A DNA stretch of 25,505 nucleotides from JAAYZQ01 sp034428935 (GCA_034428935.1 DAOUHB010000235.1:1-25505), one strand, 5' to 3'; shown: positions 15,547 to 23,758, counted from the stretch's first letter. A program made the numbers and translations. The notes: generated by a model from the letters alone, not told the origin.

Positions 15547-17481
15547 CTATTCCACACCATATGGGACGCGCACGAGGGCGTCTTCGTTCCGCCGCCGTCC
15601 GGAGACCGAGCGGGCATCCCGGCTCTGCTCCAGGCGCCGGATGCGCAGACTCAGGTCGACGATGAGCTTGCCGTAGCGGCGGTGGGCCTCGCGATCGGCC
15701 GCCGCCTGGGCGTCCTCCTGCAAAAAGCGCATCTCGTCCGCTCGCCGGCGGAGGCCGCGCAATCGCAGCCCGGTAAACAGGTCCAGCACCTTGTCGCGCA
15801 GCAGCTCGTCGGGGGCGGGCGGCTCGTTGGTCCGCGCCTGGACGAGGTCGTTAACCCGGGCCTGCAAGACCTCTTCCAGCGTGTCATAGAACTCGCCCCG
15901 GGCCACGGGCGAGCCGCCGTCCGCCAGCCAGCGCCGCCAGCTCTCCAGGATGGCCTTGTCCTCCGCGCCTCGCAGGTCCTCGGGGCCGAAAACCGGCTCC
16001 TCGCACGCCAGGAAGCCCTCGTCCACTTCCTGGAGGAGCACCGGGTAGTAGAGGGCGTAGGACAGGCAGTGAGCGTCCAGGTCCATGACCAGCCGGGCGG
16101 CCGCCGGAGCCGCGGCGGGCGCGGGTGCGGGACGCCCACCGGCCCTGGACTGGCGGATCTGCTGCCAGAGGGCCTTCTCGTCCACCTGCACCAAGCGGGC
16201 CAGCATCTGCAAATAATGGGTGCGCTGCACCCGGTCGCCAACCTCGGCCACCAGGGGGCCAAGGAGGCGCACGGCCTCGGCCTTGCCCCGGGCCGTGCCC
16301 AGGTCGAGCCCCGCCGTCAGCGCCTGGAAATAGTAGTCCATGACCGGCGCGGCCTGGCCGACGAGGGCTGCCCAGTGGGAGGGATCGTCGCGGATGACCT
16401 CGTCGGGGTCTAGCCCCGGCGGGAGCGTAGCGATGCGGATCTCGGCAGCCAGGCGCTCCTCGTAGCGGATGAGGCCCCGGGGCGTGATGACGGGCACCAC
16501 GTCGCGGTCCATGACCTGGCGGGCCACGTCCAGCCCGCGCAGGGTCGCCTGGTCGCCGGCGGCGTCCGAGTCGAGGGCCAGCACAAAGCGCCGCGTGTGC
16601 CGCTTCAAGAGCTTGAGCTGCTCTTCGGTGAGGGCCGTGCCCATCTGGGCCACCACGTTGTTGATGCCGTGCTGGTGGGCCATGAGGACGTCCATGTAGC
16701 CCTCGACGATGACGGCCTCGCCGGCGGTGCGGATCCCTGCCCGGGCCTGATCGAGGCCAAAGAGCACGCTGCTCTTGTCAAAGAGCGGCGTCTGGGGCGA
16801 GTTCATGTACTTGGGCATGGCGTCGCCCATGGCGCGCGCCCCAAATCCGATGGTCCTGCCCTGCAGGTCACGGATGGGAAACATGATTCTCCCGCGGAAG
16901 CGGTCGTAGTGGCTGCCCGTTTCCTCCCGCTCGACGACGAGGCCGGCCTCCACGAGGTCGGTGAGGGCGTAGGCCTTGGTCTGGAGGTAGCGGATCACGC
17001 CGTCCCACTGGTCGAGGGCGTAGCCCAGTTGAAAGCGCTCCAGGGTGGCGGACTCCAGGCCACGCCCTTCCAGGTAGGTCCTGGCGCGGGCGGCCTCGTC
17101 GCTTTCCAGGAGCAGGTGATGGTAGTAGGTCGCCGCCGCCTGGTTGATGTCGCGCAGCAGGTCCAGGCGGCGCTCGGCCTCCTCGGCCCGGGGGCTCCGG
17201 GGCTCCAGCTCGACACCGGCCCGGGGGGCGAGCATCCGCAGCGCCTCGCCAAAGCTCAGGTTCTCGCGCTTCATGATAAAGGTCAGGATGTCGCCGCCGG
17301 TGGCGCAGGCGCCAAAGCAGTGCCAGGTGCCGGTCTCGGGGAACACCACGAAGGACGGTGTCTTTTCCGCGTGGAAAGGACACAGCCCCTGGTAGTTGCG
17401 CCCCGCCTTTTTGAGGGGCACGTAGCCCTGGATCACCTCGACGATGTCCAGGCGTTCCTTGATCTCGTCGACAACACCCAT
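15547..17481 (-). CDS. dnaG: DNA primase DnaG
   Basis: This 644-residue protein makes RNA primers at the replication fork. The N-terminal zinc domain has CPFHAEKTPSF (Cys34, His37) and HCFGAC (Cys55, Cys59), giving Cys-x3-Cys where most DnaG proteins have Cys-x2-Cys. The catalytic core follows (about 110-350), with the TOPRIM motifs EGYMD (260-264) and DSDAAGD (304-310). A C-terminal helicase-interaction region (about 450-644) begins after an Ala/Pro-rich linker. The ATG at 17481 has AAGGA seven bases upstream and gives the standard MGVVDEIKERLDIVEVI N-terminus; the longer open frame upstream is not used. The dnaG-rpoD pairing is the familiar macromolecular-synthesis arrangement, without rpsU here. 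Confidence 0.97.
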   Translation of the reverse strand: MGVVDEIKERLDIVEVIQGYVPLKKAGRNYQGLCPFHAEKTPSFVVFPETGTWHCFGACATGGDILTFIMKRENLSFGEALRMLAPRAGVELEPRSPRAEEAERRLDLLRDINQAAATYYHHLLLESDEAARARTYLEGRGLESATLERFQLGYALDQWDGVIRYLQTKAYALTDLVEAGLVVEREETGSHYDRFRGRIMFPIRDLQGRTIGFGARAMGDAMPKYMNSPQTPLFDKSSVLFGLDQARAGIRTAGEAVIVEGYMDVLMAHQHGINNVVAQMGTALTEEQLKLLKRHTRRFVLALDSDAAGDQATLRGLDVARQVMDRDVVPVITPRGLIRYEERLAAEIRIATLPPGLDPDEVIRDDPSHWAALVGQAAPVMDYYFQALTAGLDLGTARGKAEAVRLLGPLVAEVGDRVQRTHYLQMLARLVQVDEKALWQQIRQSRAGGRPAPAPAAAPAAARLVMDLDAHCLSYALYYPVLLQEVDEGFLACEEPVFGPEDLRGAEDKAILESWRRWLADGGSPVARGEFYDTLEEVLQARVNDLVQARTNEPPAPDELLRDKVLDLFTGLRLRGLRRRADEMRFLQEDAQAAADREAHRRYGKLIVDLSLRIRRLEQSRDARSVSGRRRNEDALVRVPYGVE

Positions 17482-17646
17482 TTCTATCCTTCGAATGCCT
17501 GGCGATTTCCAGGGCGTCCGGCAAGCAACAAGCAAATGGAGGGGTGGTGTAGCATGAGGCCGGCTTACGACCGGCTCCATCCGGGCAGGCAACCCTCGTT
17601 TCCGGTCTCCCTGGCGGCAACCGCCGCACGGCTGCCAAGCGTTGGT

Positions 17647-17675
17647 ATTCTACCACAAAACTCGGGGGCAGCCAA
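17647..17675 (-). promoter_or_regulatory. Promoter of dnaG-rpoD
   Basis: TTGGCT (17670-17675), a 17-base spacer and TAGAAT (17647-17652) lie on the minus strand. This gives a leader of about 160 bases before dnaG. Confidence 0.7.
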
Positions 17676-17701
17676 GCAAAGACTGTCTCGCGACGATCCT
17701 A

Positions 17702-17727
17702 CCTGCCTCGCCCACCTGCCTCGCGCC
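17702..17727. repeat. Two-copy 13-bp tandem repeat (ACCTGCCTCGC core)
   Basis: ACCTGCCTCGC occurs twice with a 13-base period just beyond the stop of the second thymidylate-kinase-like gene. It has no evident function and overlaps no hairpin. Confidence 0.6.
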
Positions 17728-17732
17728 CGCGA

Positions 17733-18485
17733 TCAGGCCACCTCTGCCCTGGCCGCCTCCAGCTCGCGCTCGGCCCTGGCCACCGTCACCGGCTTCATGT
17801 CGACCAACAACTCCTGGATGCTGTCCTTGAGGTCCTGGAAGACCTCGCGGATGCTCCTGGTGGCGTCGATGCGGCAGAAATCGTACTCGTCGACCATGAC
17901 CTCGAACTGGGCCAGCAACCGGCCCTGGTATTCGACAAAGGCGTCATAGTAGTCGCGGCCCGGCAAAAAGTCCATGCCCGACTCCCAGTAGTTAAAGCCA
18001 CGCACGTTGAGGACACGGGGAATGAGGTGAGGGAGGTCGGCCTGCAGGTAGTAGACGGCGTCGGGCACGAGGGCAAAGCCAAAGACGTCGCGGATCCAAC
18101 CGGGATCGACGCCGCGCACCATCGCCCGGGCAATGATAGAATAGATGTAGCGGTCGGTCAGGACCACGAACCCGGCCCGCAGGGCGGGCAGGATGATCTT
18201 TTCCAGGCGGTCGACCATGTCGGTGGCGTAAAAGAGGTTGGCGGTCAGGATGCCGAGGGTGTGTCCCTGCATGGCATCCTTGATGCCCTTGCCCGCCAGC
18301 GCCGAGCGCTTCAGGCCGGTGGATTGCACGGCATAGCCCTGGCCCTCGATCCACTCGCGCAGCAGGGCGATCTGGGTGGAGCGGCCGACGCCGTCGGTGC
18401 CTTCGAGGACGATGAGGCGGCCTGGCAGGTGCTTCTCGCGGGTGTAACCGGCCAGCCCATCGCCGTAGAAGCGGATTTCGGTCAT
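17733..18485 (-). CDS. Thymidylate-kinase-like protein with altered P-loop (Lys to Arg)
   Basis: This 250-residue P-loop nucleoside-monophosphate-kinase homologue is related to the gene immediately upstream. Its Walker A reads EGTDGVGRSTQ (28-38): Arg35 replaces the near-invariant lysine that binds phosphate (codon CGC, checked on the strand). The DRY motif (111-113) and the lid-like region around 160-190 are retained. Its start overlaps the upstream stop (ATGA), so the two proteins are made together. Loss of the P-loop lysine usually cripples catalysis. It may therefore be a regulatory or structural partner of the intact paralogue, or a kinase with changed chemistry. True thymidylate kinase activity is doubtful. 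Confidence 0.82.
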   Translation of the reverse strand: MTEIRFYGDGLAGYTREKHLPGRLIVLEGTDGVGRSTQIALLREWIEGQGYAVQSTGLKRSALAGKGIKDAMQGHTLGILTANLFYATDMVDRLEKIILPALRAGFVVLTDRYIYSIIARAMVRGVDPGWIRDVFGFALVPDAVYYLQADLPHLIPRVLNVRGFNYWESGMDFLPGRDYYDAFVEYQGRLLAQFEVMVDEYDFCRIDATRSIREVFQDLKDSIQELLVDMKPVTVARAERELEAARAEVA

Positions 18486-19243
18486 TGCTCGCTCCTTTCG
18501 GGCAGCACCTCTTCGAGGTAACGGCCATAGACGCTATCGGCGGCCAGGACCTCTCGCCAGGCGCTGGGCTCGGCGCGGAGGGCGCCCACGAGGAGGGGCT
18601 TGATGATGTCGCGCACCACCTCTTGCTGCTTGACGAGGGGCTGGGTGGCATCGATGACGGTCAGGTCGAACTCGTCGACCATGTTGTCGTACTCTTCCAG
18701 GATGCGCTTCTGGAAGAGGGCAAAGCTCTCGCCGGGGTCGTCGCTGAGCCCGATGTCCAGGCCCGCTTCGTAGTACTTCAGGGCCGGCCGGCCGTCCAGG
18801 ATGCGCCGCAGCGACTCTTCGAGGGGCACGCGAAAGTAAAAGGCGACGGTGGGCCGCACGGCAAAGGCATAGACCTTGCGCACCCACGCGGGCGGTACAC
18901 CCCGGGCGACGTCGCGGCCAAAGGCCGTGTAGATGTAGCGATCGGCCAGGACGATGGCCCCTGCTTTCAGCGCGGGCAGGATCTGGCGTTCCGTGCGGTC
19001 GGCCAGATCGGCGGCGTGGATGAGGCTGAAGGAGGTGGGCGTCAACATCTGTTTCTTCTTGCCCAGCTTGGTCGTCGCCTTGACCAGTTGCGAAGAGTTC
19101 CATTCGCTGAACGCCACACAGTATCCCTGGCTAATGAGCCACTTGCGCAAGAGATCGAGCTGCGTGCTTTTGCCGGAGCCATCAATGCCTTCGACGATGA
19201 ACAGCTTGCCCGGCAGAGCCCTTCCGTCCGGCAATTGTGCCAT
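18482..19243 (-). CDS. tmk: Thymidylate kinase-like (dTMP kinase family) protein with intact P-loop
   Basis: This 253-residue dTMP-kinase-family protein should phosphorylate dTMP to dTDP with ATP in the cytoplasm. It has a canonical Walker A, EGIDGSGKSTQ (18-28, Lys25), and the DRY base-site motif (101-103). The usual SS/AYQ signature after DRY is replaced by IYTAFGRDVARGV, and a Lys-rich insertion (KLGKKKQ, 59-65) is present. It is therefore a divergent subgroup, and another nucleotide could be the substrate. The ATG has AAGGAAGG upstream. It is followed, with an ATGA overlap, by a paralogue with a mutated P-loop. A separate canonical tmk could exist elsewhere in the genome. Confidence 0.82.
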   Translation of the reverse strand: MAQLPDGRALPGKLFIVEGIDGSGKSTQLDLLRKWLISQGYCVAFSEWNSSQLVKATTKLGKKKQMLTPTSFSLIHAADLADRTERQILPALKAGAIVLADRYIYTAFGRDVARGVPPAWVRKVYAFAVRPTVAFYFRVPLEESLRRILDGRPALKYYEAGLDIGLSDDPGESFALFQKRILEEYDNMVDEFDLTVIDATQPLVKQQEVVRDIIKPLLVGALRAEPSAWREVLAADSVYGRYLEEVLPERSEQ

Positions 19244-19373
19244 AGCGGCCTTCCTTTCTGTGTGTCAAAGGAGCCCGTGGTGAGAGTTCGACGGTTCCGA
19301 TGGCGAAAGCAACAGTTGCCGCGCCGTGCACGAACAACTATGAATGCGCACCTGTCGCGGGTGGTGAGATGCG

Positions 19374-19402
19374 ATTATAACACACTTTCGTCACGCGGAC
19401 AA
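19374..19402 (-). promoter_or_regulatory. Promoter of the thymidylate-kinase-like pair
   Basis: TTGTCC (19397-19402), a 17-base spacer and TATAAT (19374-19379) lie on the minus strand, immediately downstream of the isoaspartyl peptidase stop. The leader is about 120 bases. Confidence 0.82.
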
Positions 19403-19408
19403 CCTGGC

Positions 19409-20335
19409 TCAAAGGCTCGTGACCGGGGCGTCCATGCCTGCAACGCAATAGGCGACAGCCATGTGCGGCGTGTTGTAATGCCAGGCCACTTGCCCATCGG
19501 GCGCCAGGAGAATGACGCCGCCCAGCCCGTTCACCTTTTCGGCCAGGACGGCAATGGCCGCCCGGACCGCACCATCGGAATCGCCCGTCTCTTCCAGGAA
19601 CTGGAGGGCCAGGCGGGCGAGGAGGACCTTGGCGATGCTCTCGCCCCAGCCGGTGGTGGAGGTGCCACCCAGGGCATCGTCGGCGTAAAATCCGCAGCCC
19701 ACCATCGGGACGTCGCCGACGCGGCCGGGCATCTTGTTGGGTATGCCGCCCGTGGACGTGCCGGCGGCGAGGTGCCCCTCGGCATCCAGGGTCACGCAGC
19801 CGACGGTGTCGGCGCTCCGGGCGCGGGGGCCCTCGCTCCAGCCCTCGGCAAACGAGGTCCGCGCCGAGTAGGTGCGGTCGTAGAGCAGCTTTTGCCAGCG
19901 CTCGAACTCGCGCGGGACGGCAAGGTCAGTCAGGTCACACGTCTCGAAGCCCATCTTCTGGGCAAACCGCTGAGCGCCCTGGGCCACGAGGAGGACGTGC
20001 TCGCTCCGTTCCATGACGGCCCGGGCGAGGCGGATGGGGTTGCGGATGAACTGCACGCCGGCGACGGCGCCCACCTCGAGGCCGTGGCCGTTCATAAAGC
20101 CGGCATCCAGCTCCACCTGGCCGTCGGCGTTGAGAAAGGAACCGCGGCCGGCGTCAAACGTTTCGTCGTTCTCCATGACGACGATGGCCGCCTCGGCCGC
20201 GTCCAGGGCACTGCCGCCAGCGGCGAGCACTTCCCAGCCGGCCTCCACCGCGCGACGGGTGCCCTGCCGGTGGGCCTCCTGCTCCTGGGCCGGGATGTCC
20301 CACGCCCCACCGTGAACAATGATCGCTGGCTTCAT
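19409..20335 (-). CDS. iaaA: Isoaspartyl peptidase / plant-type L-asparaginase (Ntn hydrolase)
   Basis: This 308-residue precursor self-cleaves before Thr177 in the motif ADTVG to give alpha and beta subunits; Thr177 then becomes the N-terminal nucleophile. The N-terminus IIVHGGAWDIP and the glycine-rich core DAGRGSFLNADG (61-72) are family signatures, as are TSTGG (193-197) and GRVGD (204-208). The enzyme removes beta-aspartyl residues from dipeptides and can hydrolyse asparagine. It acts in the cytoplasm, with no signal peptide. The ATG is preceded by GGGGGAG. It has its own strong promoter. Because it is also a dipeptidase, it thematically matches the peptide locus, although it is about 5 kb away and separately transcribed. 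Confidence 0.94.
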   Translation of the reverse strand: MKPAIIVHGGAWDIPAQEQEAHRQGTRRAVEAGWEVLAAGGSALDAAEAAIVVMENDETFDAGRGSFLNADGQVELDAGFMNGHGLEVGAVAGVQFIRNPIRLARAVMERSEHVLLVAQGAQRFAQKMGFETCDLTDLAVPREFERWQKLLYDRTYSARTSFAEGWSEGPRARSADTVGCVTLDAEGHLAAGTSTGGIPNKMPGRVGDVPMVGCGFYADDALGGTSTTGWGESIAKVLLARLALQFLEETGDSDGAVRAAIAVLAEKVNGLGGVILLAPDGQVAWHYNTPHMAVAYCVAGMDAPVTSL

Positions 20336-20381
20336 TTCGCTCCCCCGGGCATAAAATGCCTTGCTGGCCGGGCTGGCTGTG

Positions 20382-20410
20382 ATTGTACTCTACTTCCGGC
20401 GGAGCGTCAA
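20382..20410 (-). promoter_or_regulatory. Promoter of the isoaspartyl peptidase gene
   Basis: TTGACG (20405-20410), a 17-base spacer and TACAAT (20382-20387) lie on the minus strand, just past the fabF stop. Confidence 0.85.
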
Positions 20411-20424
20411 AACGTCAGGGCCGA

Positions 20425-21672
20425 TCAACCCTCCCAGCGGCGCAGGATGAGGGTCGCGTTGTGGCCGCCAAAGCCAAACGAGTTGGAAAGGGCGGTGCGT
20501 GGGTGGCTTTCGCGGGCCTGGTTGGGCACATAGTCGAGGTCGCATTCGGGGTCGGGGGTCTCGTAGTTGATGGTCGGGTGCAAGACGCCCGTCTGCAAAG
20601 ACTTGATGCAGGCGATGGCCTCTACCGCGCCGGCGGCGCCCATGAGGTGCCCTGTCATCGACTTGGTGGAGCTGATCTGCAGCCGGCCAGCGTGGCGGCC
20701 AAAGACCTTGTGGATGGCCCGGGTCTCGGTGACGTCGTTGAGCGGGGTGCTGGTGCCGTGGGCGTTGATATAGTCGATCTCTTCCGGCTGCATCCCGGCG
20801 TCCTCCAGGGCGTGGAGCATGGACAGGGCGGCTCCCTCTCCCTCCTCGTCGGGCGCGGTGATGTGAAAGGCATCGGACGAGACGCCGTAGCCGGCCAGCT
20901 CGGCATGGATCCGGGCGCCGCGCCGTTGGGCGTGCTCCAGGCTTTCGAGGACCAGGATGCCGGCGCCCTCGCCCATGACAAAGCCGTCCCGGTCGCGGTC
21001 AAAGGGCCGGCTTGCCCGCTCGGGCTCGTCGTTGCGATGCGAAACGGCCCGCATATTGCTAAAGGCGGCCAGGGTCAGGGGATGCATCACCGACTCGCCC
21101 CCGCCACAGATCATGACGTCGGCGGCGCCCCAGCGGATGCGCTCCGCCGCCTCGCCCAGGGCGTTGCTGCCCGTGGCGCAGGCCGAGGCCAGCGACAGCG
21201 AAATCCCGTGGAGCCCGTACTTGATGGCGATCTCGCCCGCCCCGGCGTTGGGCATCATCATGGGCGCCATGAGAGCGCTGACGCGCCGTGGCCCCCGGGT
21301 CCGCAAGGTGTCGTAGGCATCGAGGAGCGTGCCTACCCCGCCAATGCCCGTGCCGACGATCACCCCCACGTGGCGGTTGTTGCCGTTGCCGCCGGCAAAG
21401 ACCAGCCCGGCATCGGCAATGGCCTGGTCGGCCGCCGCCACGATCAACTGGCTAAAGCGATCGGTCCGCCTGGCCTCCTTGAGGCCAAGGACCCTGGTTG
21501 CGTCAAAACCTTTGACCTCGCCCGCGATACGCACCGCCTGCTCCGAGGCGTCGTAGGCGGTGATGGGCCCAATCCCCGAGCGACCGGCAACCACGCCGGC
21601 CCAGAAAGTGTCGACGTCGTGCCCCAGCGGATTCAGGGTACCCATGCCGGTGACGACCACTCGTCTGCGCAT
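20425..21672 (-). CDS. fabF: 3-oxoacyl-[acyl-carrier-protein] synthase II (FabF)
   Basis: This 415-residue condensing enzyme extends acyl chains on ACP using malonyl-ACP. The thiolase-fold active site is complete: nucleophile Cys165 (ASACATGSN), His305 (INAHGTSTP), and Lys337 with His342 (STKSMTGHLMGAAG). The C-terminus SNSFGFGGHNATL is standard. The ATG at 21672 yields MRRRVVVTGMG and has GGGAGGGAAAAGGT upstream; a TTG six codons earlier is rejected because it lies in the ribosome site. It is transcribed divergently from fabK, so a shared 192-base control region probably coordinates elongation and reduction steps of fatty-acid synthesis. Confidence 0.97.
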   Translation of the reverse strand: MRRRVVVTGMGTLNPLGHDVDTFWAGVVAGRSGIGPITAYDASEQAVRIAGEVKGFDATRVLGLKEARRTDRFSQLIVAAADQAIADAGLVFAGGNGNNRHVGVIVGTGIGGVGTLLDAYDTLRTRGPRRVSALMAPMMMPNAGAGEIAIKYGLHGISLSLASACATGSNALGEAAERIRWGAADVMICGGGESVMHPLTLAAFSNMRAVSHRNDEPERASRPFDRDRDGFVMGEGAGILVLESLEHAQRRGARIHAELAGYGVSSDAFHITAPDEEGEGAALSMLHALEDAGMQPEEIDYINAHGTSTPLNDVTETRAIHKVFGRHAGRLQISSTKSMTGHLMGAAGAVEAIACIKSLQTGVLHPTINYETPDPECDLDYVPNQARESHPRTALSNSFGFGGHNATLILRRWEG

Positions 21673-21746
21673 ACCTTTTCCCTCCCGCAAGCATACAAGC
21701 GCGCCTGGTTGCTCCTATCTCCTTGAAACACCAACGCCCGGCAAAA

Positions 21747-21765
21747 GATGCGTGGCCGGCGCATC
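21747..21765. promoter_or_regulatory. Inverted repeat in the fabF-fabK divergent control region
   Basis: GATGCG (21747-21752) and CGCATC (21760-21765) are perfect 6-bp arms around a 7-base centre, midway between the two divergent genes. It could bind a dimeric fatty-acid regulator. Chance occurrence in GC-rich DNA is also possible. Confidence 0.3.
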
Positions 21766-21779
21766 GTTGGGCCGGGGTG

Positions 21780-21790
21780 CGTGTTCTAAC
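21780..21790 (+). promoter_or_regulatory. 11-bp motif CGTGTTCTAAC, copy 1 (upstream of fabK)
   Basis: The same 11 bases occur at 22894-22904 upstream of the SDR reductase gene. The copies lie 74 and 59 bases before the respective start codons. Confidence 0.4.
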
Positions 21791-21797
21791 GTGCAGT

Positions 21798-21826
21798 TTG
21801 CTCTTTTCAGCAGACGACGCTACACT
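21798..21826 (+). promoter_or_regulatory. Possible fabK promoter
   Basis: TTGCTC (21798-21803), 17 bases, then TACACT (21821-21826), 38 bases before the start codon. The hexamers are only moderate matches to consensus. Confidence 0.4.
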
Positions 21827-21864
21827 GTTGCCCGAAGAGAATGGGCGCACGAAGGAGGAGAAAG

Positions 21865-22812
21865 ATGATCCGAACGCGGCTATGCGAGATGCTGGGCATT
21901 GAGCACCCTATCTTGCAGGGAGGGATGGCCTGGGCGGCCGGCGCCGAGCTGGCAGCGGCCGTGAGCAATGCCGGGGGCCTGGGCGTCGTCGGCGCCGGCA
22001 ACCTGCCCGCCGAGGCGGTGCGCGCCGAGCTGCGGCGCGTGCGGGCCCTGACCAGCCGGCCCTTTGGGGCCAACGTGCCCATCTTTACCGCGGGCGCCCA
22101 CGAGACGGTCAAGGTCTTTATCGAAGAGGGCGTGTCGGTGGTGACCGTGGGTGGGGGCAATGCCGGGCCCTACCTGGAGCCCCTGCGCCAGGCAGGCATC
22201 CTCGTGATCCCCGTCGTCGCCTCGGTGGCACTGGCACGGCGCATGGCCCGCCAGGGCGTGCACGCCCTCATCGCCGAGGGCATGGAGTCGGGGGGCCACG
22301 TGGGCGACGTGGCGACCCTGCCCTTGCTGCCCCAGGTGGTGGATGCCGTGGACCTGCCGGTCATTGCCGCGGGGGGCATCGCCGACGGGCGCGGCCTGGC
22401 GGCCGCCCTCGCCCTGGGCGCCGAGGGCGTCCAGATGGGCACCCGCTTTATCTGCACCGTCGAGTGCCCGGCGCACCCGAAGTACAAGGAGCGCATCGTC
22501 CAGGCCCACGACCGGGCAACCATGATCACGGGCACGCGCTTTGGCCACCCGGTGCGCTGCATCCGCGGCCCCTTTGTCAAGCGCTACGAAGAGCTGGAGC
22601 AGGGCGGCTGCACCGAAGAAGAGTTCATGGCCATGGGCGCGGGCACGCTGCGGGCCGCCATCGTCGACGGCGACGTCCTGGAAGGCTCGGTGATGGCCGG
22701 CCAGGTAGCCGGGCTCGTGTCGGACGTGGTGCCCGTCAAGGTGCTGATGGAGCGGACCGTGGCCGAGGCCGAAGCGGCCCTGCGCCGTGCCGCCGGCCTG
22801 ATCGCCCCCTGA
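21865..22812 (+). CDS. fabK: Enoyl-[acyl-carrier-protein] reductase II, FabK-type flavoprotein (nitronate monooxygenase-like fold)
   Basis: This 315-residue FMN-dependent TIM-barrel protein has the N-terminus of FabK (CEMLGIEHPILQGGMAW, about 7-23). It also has AVSNAGGLGVVGAG (32-45), the phosphate-binding loop around AAGGIADGRG (about 171-180), GAEGVQMGTRF (about 188-198) and AEGMESGGHVG (about 138-148). FabK reduces enoyl-ACP in the last step of each elongation cycle using NAD(P)H. The related nitronate monooxygenases share the fold, but the divergent fabF and downstream reductase favour FabK. The start is the ATG at 21865 with AAGGAGGA upstream; an in-frame ATG at 21841 lacks a ribosome site. 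Confidence 0.9.
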   Translation: MIRTRLCEMLGIEHPILQGGMAWAAGAELAAAVSNAGGLGVVGAGNLPAEAVRAELRRVRALTSRPFGANVPIFTAGAHETVKVFIEEGVSVVTVGGGNAGPYLEPLRQAGILVIPVVASVALARRMARQGVHALIAEGMESGGHVGDVATLPLLPQVVDAVDLPVIAAGGIADGRGLAAALALGAEGVQMGTRFICTVECPAHPKYKERIVQAHDRATMITGTRFGHPVRCIRGPFVKRYEELEQGGCTEEEFMAMGAGTLRAAIVDGDVLEGSVMAGQVAGLVSDVVPVKVLMERTVAEAEAALRRAAGLIAP

Positions 22813-22893
22813 CCCCTTGCCCCTTGCCGCGGGCCGCGCGGATGCGCCGGCTCTCGGGAACCCGCGCGGGACCCGTAACCTTGACGCCGGCGT

Positions 22894-22904
22894 CGTGTTC
22901 TAAC
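22894..22904 (+). promoter_or_regulatory. 11-bp motif CGTGTTCTAAC, copy 2 (upstream of the SDR reductase)
   Basis: This copy is identical to 21780-21790. It lies in the 151-base gap between fabK and the SDR gene, a gap long enough to hold an independent promoter. Confidence 0.4.
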
Positions 22905-22963
22905 CAAAGACGACCCGGCGGGTGCAGCCAGGCACGCCGGCCACAACACGGAGGGGGACGACT

Positions 22964-23758
22964 GTGAACGACAAGACACTTTCCGGCTGGGCGCTCATCC
23001 TGGGCGCCTCCAGCGGCTTTGGGGCGGCATCGTGCCGGGCCCTGGCAGCCGCGGGCATGGACATTGCCGGCGTGCACCTGGACAAGAGAAGCAACCTGCC
23101 CCGGGTGCAGGAGGTCATCGACGACGTGCAGGCCCACGGCCAGAGGGCCCTGTTCTTTAACGTCAACGCCGCCGACGAGTGCAAGCGGCAAAAGGTGCTG
23201 GACGAGCTGGCGCAAGAAGCGGGGACGGGCAGCGTGAAGGTCGTGCTCCATTCGCTGGCCTTTGGCTCCCTCCTGCCGCTGGTGGCCGGCGGCCCGGAAA
23301 AGAGCCTGAGCAAGGCCCAGATGGACATGACCCTCGACGTCATGGCCCACAGCCTGGTGTATTGGACCCAGGACCTGGTGTGGCGGGACCTCCTGGCCGA
23401 CGATGCACGCATCTATGCCATGACCAGCTCCGGGAGCCACCGGGCCTTTCCGAGCTATGGCGCCGTGGGGGCGGCCAAGGCCGCCCTGGAGAGCCATATC
23501 CGCTACCTGGCCCTGGAGCTGGCCCCGCGCAACGTCAAGTGCAACGCCATCCAGGCCGGCATCACCGACACGCCCGCCCTGCGCCAGATCCCGGGCCACG
23601 AGGCGGCCATTCGCGTGGCGCTCAAGCGCCACCCCTACGGCCGCACGACCGAGCCCGAGGACGTTGCCCGGGCCCTGGTGGCGCTGGCGGCGCCGGGGTG
23701 TGCGTGGATGACGGGGCAGGTAATCCGCGTCGATGGCGGAGAGGACAACCTGGCCTGA
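22964..23758 (+). CDS. SDR-family enoyl-ACP reductase-like protein (FabI/FabL type)
   Basis: This 264-residue short-chain dehydrogenase has the nucleotide-binding loop GASSGFGAA (14-22). Its Tyr and Lys are six residues apart (Tyr165-x6-Lys172, YGAVGAAKAALE), which is the enoyl-ACP reductase spacing; ordinary SDR enzymes have Tyr-x3-Lys. VLHSLAFGS (94-102) resembles the FabI element HSIAFA. The C-terminal GQVIRVDGGEDNL is usual for SDRs. It would reduce enoyl-ACP with NAD(P)H, duplicating the job of FabK just upstream. The start is a GTG preceded by GGAGGGGG; longer starts lack a ribosome site. Action on another enoyl or ketoacyl substrate remains possible. Confidence 0.85.
   Translation: MNDKTLSGWALILGASSGFGAASCRALAAAGMDIAGVHLDKRSNLPRVQEVIDDVQAHGQRALFFNVNAADECKRQKVLDELAQEAGTGSVKVVLHSLAFGSLLPLVAGGPEKSLSKAQMDMTLDVMAHSLVYWTQDLVWRDLLADDARIYAMTSSGSHRAFPSYGAVGAAKAALESHIRYLALELAPRNVKCNAIQAGITDTPALRQIPGHEAAIRVALKRHPYGRTTEPEDVARALVALAAPGCAWMTGQVIRVDGGEDNLA

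Noticed and set aside
16597..17949. A 450-codon plus-strand frame opposite dnaG
   Set aside because: It is a shadow frame that spans the dnaG promoter and part of the thymidylate-kinase-like gene.
18485..20533. A 682-codon open frame on the plus strand
   Set aside because: It runs antisense to thymidylate-kinase-like and isoaspartyl peptidase genes with complete motifs, and crosses their promoters. It is an effect of GC-rich codon bias.
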